The position numbers and the translations under genes are program-made. A DNA stretch of 7,298 bases from Chloroflexota bacterium (lineage in GTDB: Bacteria; Chloroflexota; Dehalococcoidia; UBA1151; UBA1328), in NCBI GenBank assembly GCA_002687335.1, contig NYZY01000095.1, positions 1-7,298 on the forward strand, read 5' to 3'. The notes beneath the pieces were generated by a model. The model worked only from the letters and a program-made list of their open reading frames with translations, was not told where the DNA came from and made no database searches. Shown here piece after piece: positions 1 to 6,824 of this stretch; position 1 is the stretch's first letter, and each line of letters begins with the position of its first letter.

Positions 1-425
1 AATTGCGGGGGATTGTGCGGCCCTGGTGGCTCGTCCTCACTCAATCCCGCAATATACGCGCCAGCATACGCATTACCATTCTGAGCAACCACCATGTCAT
101 TATTGCAGGTGTTGTAAGAAGTTGAAATATCAGCATGCCGAACGGAATCTGAGCGAAAAGCCCCGCCTTTCAACATCACATCTCGCTGCACCCTTACGAT
201 CTCATGGCTTTCCGTGGCAACTACGAGCATGTCTCCATTGTCCAGAAAACCTAAACCACTGGGGAATTCTCCTGGCGTAAACACTGTTTCTACAATGCCA
301 TTTTCATCCAGACGCGAAACTTTCCCTGCCATCACGTCGCTGAAGTAAAGCTTATTTTCGTCCGGACGCCAACGAGGGCCCTCAGGAAAATACAGATCGT
401 CGGCCACCATCTCTATCGAATGCAC
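1..425 (-). CDS. SMP-30/gluconolactonase/LRE-family lactonase, N-terminal part (cut by window edge)
   Basis: Minus-strand frame with 141 codons visible, still open at base 1, so the C-terminal half is missing. The family is a six-bladed beta-propeller that binds one divalent metal and hydrolyses sugar lactones to aldonic acids. Seen here: the N-terminal PEGPRW motif (about residues 14-19), whose Glu15 is the first metal ligand of the family; repeated propeller strands (KLYFSD, GLGFLDNGDMLVVA); and NNDMVV (about 108-113), whose Asn-Asp is the conserved active-site pair. The later metal ligands would lie beyond the edge. I chose the GTG at 425-423 because AAAGGA lies 7 bases upstream. The ATG at 410 has no good ribosome site and would leave only eight residues before PEGPRW. 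The gene diverges from the dehydratase at 618. The family call is firm; the substrate is unknown. Confidence 0.88.
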   Translation of the reverse strand, partial: MHSIEMVADDLYFPEGPRWRPDENKLYFSDVMAGKVSRLDENGIVETVFTPGEFPSGLGFLDNGDMLVVATESHEIVRVQRDVMLKGGAFRSDSVRHADISTSYNTCNNDMVVAQNGNAYAGAYIAGLSEDEPPGPHNPPQ

Positions 426-432
426 TTGAAAA

Positions 433-438
433 TCCTTT
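433..438 (-). promoter_or_regulatory. Shine-Dalgarno site deciding the GTG start of the lactonase
   Basis: Reads AAAGGA on the minus strand, 7 bases before the GTG at 425. It supports the GTG over the in-frame ATG at 410, which lacks a comparable site. Confidence 0.55.
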
Positions 439-509
439 GATACAAAATCAACAACATGCTCACGCTCACGTCATTTAATAATCAAACCAGCAGTATAAGG
501 AACACAGTA

Positions 510-527
510 TGCCAATGAATATTGGCA
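510..527. promoter_or_regulatory. 18-bp perfect palindrome, probable operator
   Basis: TGCCAAT-GAAT-ATTGGCA: two 7-base inverted arms around a 4-base centre, in the spacer between the divergent lactonase and dehydratase genes. The right arm contains TTGGCA (522-527), which also serves as the -35 box of the proposed plus-strand promoter, so a bound dimeric repressor would block RNA polymerase. The run that follows is not T-rich, which argues against a terminator. The regulator family cannot be told from the site, and no regulator gene lies in the window. Confidence 0.45.
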
Positions 528-550
528 GGCCTTTCTGCGTGTAATATTAG
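522..550 (+). promoter_or_regulatory. Possible sigma-70 type promoter for the dehydratase gene
   Basis: A -35 box TTGGCA (522-527, five of six consensus bases) and a -10 box TATTAG (545-550, four of six) are separated by exactly 17 bases. This predicts a start near 557 and a leader of about 60 bases before the ATG at 618. The -35 lies inside the palindrome at 510-527. Inference from consensus only. Confidence 0.35.
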
Positions 551-617
551 ACATCGTAAATCACTATGATCTAAGTTCGATCACAGTACAACAGCCCCTA
601 CAGACACCTTCACGAAA

Positions 618-2345
618 ATGACTACATCCAGCGACTCACAACAAAAACTCAACAACAAGCGATCTTCTAAACGAGCCCCGGGAAAATGGCGCAGTTGGGA
701 GACTACTGAAGGTGCTGTCAGAGCTCCTCACCGATCAATGATGAAAGCAATGGGGCTCAGCGATAAAGACATCGCTGCACCTTTCGTTGGAATAGCATCA
801 ACCCACAACGAGGTCACGCCATGTAATGCTGGAATCGAACCTCTCGTCGAGGAAGTAAAACGTGGCGTGTTCGCAGCTGGAGGAACCCCTTTTACATTTG
901 GAACAATCACCGTCTCAGATGCTATCTCAATGGGTACCGAGGGTATGCGGGGGTCACTGGTATCACGCGAAGTAATCGCCGACTCCATCGAAACTGTGGT
1001 ATTCGCTGAACGTTATGATGGCCTGGTCGCTGTTGCAGGTTGTGACAAGTCACTACCGGGAGCGATGATGGCGATGGCCCGACTAGATGTCCCATCTGTA
1101 TTTATTTACGGCGGTTCGATCATGCCTGGATCACTACATGGTGAAGATATCCAGATTCAAACCGTATTCGAAGCCGTCGGACAGTACCAAACCGGGCAGA
1201 TCGATGCCGACGAGCTATACGCTATTGAATCCCATGCCTGCCCAGGCCCAGGTTCGTGCGGTGGAATGTTCACAGCAAACACAATGTCCTCGATAGGAGA
1301 GGCTCTGGGACTATCCCTGCCTGGATCTGCATCCGAGCCCAATGTCGACCAACGAAAGGCCGCTTCTTCAAGGGAAGCCGGCCATGCGGTTCTGAATCTC
1401 ATGCGACAAAATATTAGGCCATCAGACATATTAACCCGAGAGGCCTTTGAAAACGCAGTAACAGTAGTTGTGGCAATGGGAGGCTCTACAAACACAACTC
1501 TTCACCTGCCGGCGATCGCGCACGAAATGAACGTCCAACTAACACTCAAAGACATCCATGACATCTCGATGCGAACCCCTCTAATCGCCAACATGACACC
1601 TGGAGGCAAATACGTAATGCTCGATGTCGATCGCAACGGAGGCATTCCAGTCGTAATGAAGCGACTCCTCGATGCCGGACTCCTGCACGGGGATTGTATG
1701 ACGGTGACGGGCAAGACAATCGCTGAAAATCTGGCAACTGTGAAAACGGGTGAGCCTAACGATGTCGTCTATTCTGTTGAAAAACCTATCTCAAAAACTG
1801 GTGGCCTCGTGACCCTTTTCGGCAATCTCGCGCCGGACGGTTGTGTACTCAAAGTGGCTGGGCACCAGTTCGGTCAAACTTTTGGAGGACCTGCCAAGGT
1901 CTTCGACGGTGAGGAAGGTGTAATGGAAGCACTGGAGCGGCGAGATATACACGAAGGAGATGCTATCGTCATACGCTACGAAGGGCCCAAGGGAGGACCT
2001 GGAATGCGCGAGATGCTCTCAGTAACTGCTGCGCTGGTTGGGCAAGGTCTGGGCGAAAAGGTCCTCTTGATGACTGACGGTCGGTTCTCGGGTGCATCAC
2101 ATGGTTCTATGATCGGACACATCGGTCCAGAAGCTGCTGTCGGCGGACCAATCGCCGCTGTTGAAAACGGAGATCAGATCGAAGTCGATCTAGACAATTT
2201 TGAACTAAATGTAAAGATCAGTGAGCAGGAATTAAAATCTCGTCTGGCCAAATGGCAGCCAAAACCCCCGCCTTATACCAAGGGAGTTCTGAGCAAGTAC
2301 ATCAAGCTCGTAAATCCCGCCTCAACCGGAGCCGTAACCGGATAG
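618..2345 (+). CDS. ilvD: Dihydroxy-acid dehydratase (IlvD/Edd family)
   Basis: 575 residues, close to the usual 555-575. The classical enzyme removes water from 2,3-dihydroxy-3-methyl acids to give the 2-keto acids of valine, leucine and isoleucine synthesis, using a [2Fe-2S] cluster and Mg2+. Expected cluster cysteines are present: Cys69 (TPCN), Cys142 (GCDKS) and Cys214 (GSCGG). Mg/carbamyl-lysine residues fit Asp101 (VSDAISMG), Asp143 and Lys144, and the catalytic serine fits Ser491 (GRFSG). TANTM (about 219-223), LPGSAS and GAVT near the C-terminus match the DHAD branch rather than typical arabonate/xylonate dehydratases. CPGPGSCGG has Pro where Ala is usual. The first 26 residues are basic and poorly conserved. 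ATG 618 is the first start in the open frame but has no clear Shine-Dalgarno site. It stands alone, next to a lactonase and away from other ilv genes, so a sugar-acid role is possible. Family certain, substrate less so. Confidence 0.93.
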   Translation: MTTSSDSQQKLNNKRSSKRAPGKWRSWETTEGAVRAPHRSMMKAMGLSDKDIAAPFVGIASTHNEVTPCNAGIEPLVEEVKRGVFAAGGTPFTFGTITVSDAISMGTEGMRGSLVSREVIADSIETVVFAERYDGLVAVAGCDKSLPGAMMAMARLDVPSVFIYGGSIMPGSLHGEDIQIQTVFEAVGQYQTGQIDADELYAIESHACPGPGSCGGMFTANTMSSIGEALGLSLPGSASEPNVDQRKAASSREAGHAVLNLMRQNIRPSDILTREAFENAVTVVVAMGGSTNTTLHLPAIAHEMNVQLTLKDIHDISMRTPLIANMTPGGKYVMLDVDRNGGIPVVMKRLLDAGLLHGDCMTVTGKTIAENLATVKTGEPNDVVYSVEKPISKTGGLVTLFGNLAPDGCVLKVAGHQFGQTFGGPAKVFDGEEGVMEALERRDIHEGDAIVIRYEGPKGGPGMREMLSVTAALVGQGLGEKVLLMTDGRFSGASHGSMIGHIGPEAAVGGPIAAVENGDQIEVDLDNFELNVKISEQELKSRLAKWQPKPPPYTKGVLSKYIKLVNPASTGAVTG

Positions 2346-2367
2346 GGCAGGAACTTTGGCAGGGATC

Positions 2368-2400
2368 AAAAAAGACGAATCCAAAACGATGTAAATCGTC
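2368..2400 (-). terminator. Possible intrinsic terminator of the dioxygenase operon
   Basis: On the minus strand, immediately after the stop codon at 2403-2401, GACGA (2400-2396) can pair with TCGTC (2378-2374), followed at once by six T (2373-2368). A nested hairpin, ATCGT/ACGAT arms at 2395-2399 and 2386-2390 with a 4-base loop, lies inside and is followed by TTTT. Both stems are only 5-6 bp, so strength is doubtful. The nested hairpin could also act weakly on transcripts from the dehydratase side. Confidence 0.35.
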
Positions 2401-3237
2401 TCATTTGACCGACTGTGGCCATGCACCTGCCCATTTATCCCTGTATTCGTATTCCAATCGAGCACTACCCGCTAAGTTGTTCCACATCTTGGTGCGCAAA
2501 TAATTCCGTTTGCTAACTAACGATCTTTGTAAAGCAGCCGCTTCATCTTTCTCAAGTCGGTCTAGTATTCGCGTATCCTGGGAAGAATCGTGATCCCAGG
2601 ATGGATCCTCTGATTCAGACTTGCGCTCGAAAAGGTATTTGACCATGTAGCGCACCTTATCGCTTGTGTTCGCAGTTCCGGCATGCCATATGTCATAGTG
2701 GAGAATCAACAAGGATCCAGCATCTACAGTGGCAATTAATTGGTCTCGAAAGTTGCCTTGTGACGCGTTGCGATCGGGTGCTGACGTAAAAAGATGTGAC
2801 CCCGGAATCAGTGCAGTGGGACCCATGTTAGCTTCAACATTTTGAGGGTAGTACATCACTAAAACACTTCTGACATGATCCGGTACTCGTCCATGACCAT
2901 CTTCCAACATCGGGATATTCAAATTATCCTGATGCCACATTTGGCTCCTAGTTCCGGGGTGGTTTCTGTGGCAGTGACGGTGCTCAGCCATGGTGTAATC
3001 ACTGCCTAATAAACTTGATAAAGCACCTACGACGGATGGATGAGTGTAAATCTGATCCAGGGCTGGTACAGCGTCATTTACTGCGTCCCCAGGATTAGTG
3101 GGAAGACCTTCCAACGCTGTGTAAACATCGCTATGAAAATTCTTGGAGAACGACGGCTTTACAATGTGATATCCGTTGACAATAAAATCGGCGATTTGAT
3201 CGTCATTTAATAAGTATCCAGTGTCAGCACTAGTCAT
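2401..3237 (-). CDS. PhyH-family Fe(II)/2-oxoglutarate-dependent dioxygenase
   Basis: 278 residues from the ATG at 3237, typical for bacterial phytanoyl-CoA dioxygenase-like proteins. The family couples decarboxylation of 2-oxoglutarate to hydroxylation, or demethylation through hydroxylation, of small organic substrates; it is presumably cytoplasmic, as no signal peptide is seen. The iron triad is complete: His102 and Asp104 (WHQDN) and His185 (WHAGTA). Arg196, 11 residues later, fits the 2-oxoglutarate carboxylate binder. MGPTALIPGSH (about 138-148) is the family's jelly-roll core motif. A longer in-frame start exists at 3276, but GGAGGA five bases before 3237 and the 8-base overlap with the upstream small gene favour 3237, with translational coupling. 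The C-terminal 75 residues are charged, with no recognisable extra domain. Substrate unknown; a sugar, alkyl or methylated compound fits the neighbourhood. Confidence 0.9.
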   Translation of the reverse strand: MTSADTGYLLNDDQIADFIVNGYHIVKPSFSKNFHSDVYTALEGLPTNPGDAVNDAVPALDQIYTHPSVVGALSSLLGSDYTMAEHRHCHRNHPGTRSQMWHQDNLNIPMLEDGHGRVPDHVRSVLVMYYPQNVEANMGPTALIPGSHLFTSAPDRNASQGNFRDQLIATVDAGSLLILHYDIWHAGTANTSDKVRYMVKYLFERKSESEDPSWDHDSSQDTRILDRLEKDEAAALQRSLVSKRNYLRTKMWNNLAGSARLEYEYRDKWAGAWPQSVK

Positions 3238-3505
3238 TAAATTCCTCCAATTTTTCGAGGATAAACTGGAACCCAATTACCTCGACATCTGAGTCATACA
3301 CAGATCCACGCTGATCAGGAAAATGTACGATTCTCCATCCATCTACAACTGCATCATGAACTGTAGCGTAATCCAGCCCTCTTGAGGTTGGATCGATTTC
3401 AACGATCGTACCGTCTACTGGCTCATGCAAAGCTTGTGATATTGCAGGTGATCTCGGATCCGTAGACTGTCCACTGAGGTATAGAAGTCTTTGTTTTATT
3501 GCCAT
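3230..3505 (-). CDS. Small conserved-looking protein of unknown function, translationally coupled to the PhyH dioxygenase
   Basis: 91 residues that I do not recognise. ATG 3505 has AGGGAA five bases upstream, and the stop TAG (3232-3230) overlaps the dioxygenase ATG by 8 bases, so the two are made together. No signal peptide or membrane segment; acidic overall. The first 25 residues look flexible. The rest alternates likely strands and helices: a strand around VDGTIVEID (30-38), a helix around YATVHDAVVDGW (46-57), a strand RIVHFP, then a C-terminal VEVIGFQFILEKLEEF (74-89). GW followed by a hydrophobic strand and a final hydrophobic strand or helix loosely recalls small domains such as DUF4177, but I would not assign it. 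The coupling suggests an accessory or regulatory partner of the dioxygenase, which is inference. No cysteine or histidine cluster suggests metal binding. Confidence 0.7.
   Translation of the reverse strand: MAIKQRLLYLSGQSTDPRSPAISQALHEPVDGTIVEIDPTSRGLDYATVHDAVVDGWRIVHFPDQRGSVYDSDVEVIGFQFILEKLEEFND
3243..3248 (-). promoter_or_regulatory. Strong Shine-Dalgarno site deciding the dioxygenase start
   Basis: GGAGGA on the minus strand, 5 bases before ATG 3237. It lies inside the last codons of the upstream small gene, so ribosomes ending there can restart on the dioxygenase. Confidence 0.75.
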
Positions 3506-3730
3506 AAGTATTCCCTGTAACTACCCCAAAATTATCGTCTTGCTCTACCAAGTTGGGTAATTCTAGGAGATTCTCATGCACATAAGCTACCGCAACTCTT
3601 TTATTCCACCCCCGAGATGCCATTGCATTGAATGGATCTATCACATAATGTCCGCAAAATACCAAGGACCGACACACACACAACCTTGATCGTCAGACAA
3701 ACAAACATCTAATAACAGGACTTAAATAAA
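3506..3730. other. Divergent spacer between the dioxygenase operon and the ceramidase-like gene
   Basis: The 225 bases contain a short CA-dinucleotide run (about 3672-3681). A weak plus-strand promoter candidate, TTGATC (3686-3691) with TAATAA (3710-3715) 18 bases on, would leave almost no leader before ATG 3731, so it is doubtful. A minus-strand frame is open from 3683 into the small gene and reads like coding sequence over about 3540-3660 (see findings). No convincing operator, hairpin or RNA gene is visible. Confidence 0.3.
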
Positions 3731-5107
3731 ATGCTCATTGCTGGCGCCGGAAGATCTGATATCACCCCACCCGTAGGAATTGCTCACGCAGGCTGGGGCG
3801 CAGCAACTCATCAACGCGCAGAAGGCGTCGACATGCCGTTCTATGCCACGGCACTTTATGTAACAGATGGCGAACTTGAAATCACCATCGTCGACTTGGA
3901 TGTGGGTATTCTCACCAACCAAGATGACTCTGAAATTCGCACGAAGATAGCAAGCATATCGGGAATCAAACCAGAACATATCCGACTTTCAGCTACCCAT
4001 ACCCACTCAGGACCAGTAAACCGCCAGTCATGGCTTGACGAGGGTATGGAATTAATAGGTCCATACTGGGATTCACTGCCAGCCAAGGCAGCCGAAGCTG
4101 TCAGCAGTGCAAAATGGGCAGCAAAACCCGCCGATGTCGGCGTCGGCGAAGGCAGTTGTTCGATCAATGTCAATCGTCGCCCCTCCCTATCGAACGGGAC
4201 ACTTTTTACTGGACGCAACTGGGATGGGTTCGTTGATCGGGAAGTTGGAGTTGTTGCCATTAACAACAAGCAAGGCGATCCAATCGCAACGATTTTGAAT
4301 TACGCATGTCACCCGACTATCTTAGGCCCAGCAAATAAACTCCTGTCACCCGACTATCCCGGAACGGCGCGTAAGGTAGTTGAACAACACGTCGGAGGCC
4401 TATGCCTGTTCTTACAGGGTGCTGCAGGAAACTGCGGTCCAACGCACGGATTTATTGGCGAAGTGGCCGTCGCTGAAAGACTCGGGACACGCCTCGGTTT
4501 AGAAGCCGCTAAAGTTCGACTTGAAATCGACCCAATACCCCGGACAGAGCGCTTAGTGGAAGTTGTGCCTTCAGGTGCGGATCTTGGAATGTATGAAGAT
4601 GACCCTGCAGGGGAGCCTGACGATAACTTACGTATAGTCAACACGAACGTAAAACTTCCAGTAGGCCAATTCCCTTCAATCGACGATGCCCAGGCAGATT
4701 TTGATCAGGCGGTTGCTCTTCTGAATGCCACTCGCCAGAACGGCTCCGAAGCCGAAATAAAAGAAGCTGTAAAAGACGCTAAACGATCAAGCTTTGTCCT
4801 AGGGAACGCCACCCGTACGGCTGATGGTCCAATGTCCATGCCGGTACAGGCCATGAGGATCGGACCTGCGGCATTAGTCGCGATTCCCGTAGAACCATTT
4901 GCTGAGATAGGGGTTGCGGTGAAAAACTCTTCCCCAGCGGGCCAGACCTTGTTCGGTGGCTACTCAAATGGCTACATGGGTTATATGCCGATGGCAGACA
5001 ACTTCGAAGAAGGTGGATATGAAGTAGTTACTACACCAATGGCAGCTGGAGCAGCTGAAGAAACGATCTCGGCATGTTCGGACGCTGTACAAGCGCTTTG
5101 GAGATAA
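3731..5107 (+). CDS. Short neutral/alkaline ceramidase-like zinc hydrolase (N-terminal catalytic domain only)
   Basis: 458 residues. Resembles the N-terminal domain of neutral/alkaline non-lysosomal ceramidase, a zinc amidase that cleaves N-acyl sphingosine. It lacks the C-terminal Ig-like domain and any signal peptide; the start MLIAGAGRSDITPP goes straight into the family's first strand. Likely zinc ligands by family alignment are His92 (ATHTHSGP), His194 (NYACHPT), Glu388 (IPVEPFAE) and Tyr418 (NGYMGYMP). The ceramidase nucleophile serine in GDVSPN aligns with GNCGPT (about 233-238), so Ser is replaced by Gly, with Cys235 next to it. NGYMGYMP followed by EEGGYE is typical of the short bacterial homologues, whose substrates are mostly unknown. 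The ATG has AGGA 10 bases upstream. The GMC gene follows after 112 bases on the same strand, so they may be co-transcribed. Probably a cytoplasmic amide or ester hydrolase, not a true ceramidase. Confidence 0.85.
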   Translation: MLIAGAGRSDITPPVGIAHAGWGAATHQRAEGVDMPFYATALYVTDGELEITIVDLDVGILTNQDDSEIRTKIASISGIKPEHIRLSATHTHSGPVNRQSWLDEGMELIGPYWDSLPAKAAEAVSSAKWAAKPADVGVGEGSCSINVNRRPSLSNGTLFTGRNWDGFVDREVGVVAINNKQGDPIATILNYACHPTILGPANKLLSPDYPGTARKVVEQHVGGLCLFLQGAAGNCGPTHGFIGEVAVAERLGTRLGLEAAKVRLEIDPIPRTERLVEVVPSGADLGMYEDDPAGEPDDNLRIVNTNVKLPVGQFPSIDDAQADFDQAVALLNATRQNGSEAEIKEAVKDAKRSSFVLGNATRTADGPMSMPVQAMRIGPAALVAIPVEPFAEIGVAVKNSSPAGQTLFGGYSNGYMGYMPMADNFEEGGYEVVTTPMAAGAAEETISACSDAVQALWR

Positions 5108-5219
5108 CACGGTCCAAATAAACATTGCCTAATTCTTCGTCTTTTACCAGCAAACCTAAACAAAACGATTCCCATTAACTAATACCGTAAATATCTTTGA
5201 CGATCGGAGCATCAATTCA

Positions 5220-6824
5220 TTGAGTATCAACGTACGCGAACCAGTTGATGTCCTGGTTATCGGATCGGGAGCTTCAGGGGCGGCTGTAACTTGGAACCTG
5301 TCAGAAGCCGGTTTCAGCGTCACATGCTTAGAGCAAGGCCCTTGGGTACCGCCTTCAAGCTATCCGACTAGTAGCGCGGATTGGCAATTTCTACAACAAA
5401 CAAAATGGCATTACAGCCCGAACGTTCGTAAATTACCCGCTGACTATCCAGTTAACGACGATACTTCTCAGATCAAGGTTGTGATGTTCAATGCGGTAGG
5501 CGGATCTACAATTCATTGGACAGCTCACGTTCCGCGGTTTCACCCTTCGGACTTCCGTGTCAAAACACTTGATGGAGTTGCCGAAGACTGGCCGATTTCT
5601 TATTTTGATCTAGAACCCTATTACGACCTAAACGACGAAATGATGGGTTGTTCGGGAATCAATGGCGATCCAGCAAATCCACCACGTTCCCCACGCCAAA
5701 TGCCCCCTATTCCGATAGGGCCTGACGGAGAGCGCATCGCACGGGCATTCGACGAACTTGGCTGGCACTGGTGGCCATCAGACGTACATGTCAACTCAAC
5801 GGACTATAAAGATCGCAAGGCATGCAACTACTGTGGGCCTATAGGTCAAAATTGCGATCGAGGCGCCCGGGCTTCTTCCGATATCACATATATTCCAGAA
5901 GCTATCAATCTGGGAGCCGAAGTTCGACCCAACTCCACGGTCTTCGAGATAACGACCGGAGATAATGGTCGAGCTACTGGGGCCAATTACTACAATGCCG
6001 ATGGCGAACAAGAATTTCAACCGGCAAATGCAGTCGTGGTGGGATGTAACGGAATTGGAACGCCGAGAATGTTGTTACATTCCACCTCGAAATCACACCC
6101 TGAGGGGCTTTTGAACTCGTCAGGACTCGTCGGAAAAAATCTTATGTTCCATGTGTACGCCGGGGCCTCCGGATTTTTTGATGATTTAGACGCACCTACA
6201 TACCGTGGTCCCCTGGCGTGCATCATCATGTCACAGGAGTTTTACGAAACCGATCCTTCTCGAGATTTCAAGCGTGGATACACCTTCCAAATGGGCAGAG
6301 GACAGGGACCTGCTCCCACAGCAACAGGAGGAGTCTCATGGGGTAAGAATCATCACGCTGAATTCGCCGAACGTTTTGGAAAAAATTTAGGCCTTGGTGT
6401 CATTGGCGATGACCTACCGGAGGAAAAGAACCGAGTAGAGCTTGATACGAAACTTACCGACCGTTACGGCATACCTGCTCCAAAAATCATCTACCGAGTC
6501 GGCAATAACTCAATACGCCTGCTAGCTCACGGGGTAAACTCCGCCCGCACCGTTCTGGAATCTGCCGGAGCTTCCAGAATCATCTCAAGCCAACTCAGCA
6601 CAAACGCGGGCTGGCATCTAATGGGAACCGCAAGGATGGGTGAAGATCCTACACTTTCAGTAGTCAACCAATACGGACAAGGACACGATGCAGACAACGT
6701 ATTTATCGTCGATGGTTCGGTTTTTGTTACTGGTGCTGCGGTGAATCCGACACCGACCATTCAGGCTCTTGCCCTCCGTACCGCTGATTACATACGTCAC
6801 GAGCGATCGGATTTAAAGTCATGA
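5220..6824 (+). CDS. GMC-family FAD-dependent dehydrogenase (gluconate/glucose dehydrogenase-like large subunit)
   Basis: 534 residues. GMC enzymes oxidise alcohols or sugars with FAD; here electrons probably go to an external carrier rather than O2, judging by the small subunit encoded next. Seen: Rossmann motif GSGASG (15-20); Glu38 ending the second strand for the FAD ribose; GGSTIHW (94-100), the GMC signature region; CNYC...C (Cys202, Cys205, Cys212) before RGARAS; and the C-terminal GWHLMGTARMG with catalytic His466 and VNPTPTIQALA with Asn509. The start must lie before the FAD motif, and no ATG or GTG is available, so TTG 5220 is chosen; GGAG lies 10 bases upstream. No Tat or Sec signal and no membrane segment, so the complex is probably cytoplasmic. 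It overlaps the small-subunit gene by 4 bases. Whether the three cysteines hold an Fe-S cluster, as in FAD-glucose dehydrogenase alpha subunits, is open. Substrate unassigned. Confidence 0.9.
   Translation: MSINVREPVDVLVIGSGASGAAVTWNLSEAGFSVTCLEQGPWVPPSSYPTSSADWQFLQQTKWHYSPNVRKLPADYPVNDDTSQIKVVMFNAVGGSTIHWTAHVPRFHPSDFRVKTLDGVAEDWPISYFDLEPYYDLNDEMMGCSGINGDPANPPRSPRQMPPIPIGPDGERIARAFDELGWHWWPSDVHVNSTDYKDRKACNYCGPIGQNCDRGARASSDITYIPEAINLGAEVRPNSTVFEITTGDNGRATGANYYNADGEQEFQPANAVVVGCNGIGTPRMLLHSTSKSHPEGLLNSSGLVGKNLMFHVYAGASGFFDDLDAPTYRGPLACIIMSQEFYETDPSRDFKRGYTFQMGRGQGPAPTATGGVSWGKNHHAEFAERFGKNLGLGVIGDDLPEEKNRVELDTKLTDRYGIPAPKIIYRVGNNSIRLLAHGVNSARTVLESAGASRIISSQLSTNAGWHLMGTARMGEDPTLSVVNQYGQGHDADNVFIVDGSVFVTGAAVNPTPTIQALALRTADYIRHERSDLKS

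Noticed and set aside
26..280. Plus-strand open frame of 84 codons at the left end
   Set aside because: Its product is low-complexity (many His, Cys, Arg) with no family resemblance, while the opposite strand gives a clear SMP-30 lactonase through the same bases.
567..583. TGATC-N7-GATCA inverted repeat in the divergent spacer
   Set aside because: Arms of only five bases built on a common GATC word; it does not extend and does not match the stronger palindrome at 510-527.
1157..1495. Open minus-strand frame of 112 codons inside the dehydratase gene
   Set aside because: It lies fully antisense to strongly conserved ilvD coding sequence, and its product shows no motif or plausible start context.
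3237..3276. Longer start for the dioxygenase at 3276
   Set aside because: The extra 13 residues have no family similarity. The ATG at 3237 has GGAGGA five bases upstream and overlaps the upstream stop in the usual coupled manner.
3856..4269. Open minus-strand frame of 137 codons inside the ceramidase-like gene
   Set aside because: Ser/Pro/Thr-rich product of the kind produced by antisense frames; the plus strand carries conserved zinc motifs throughout.
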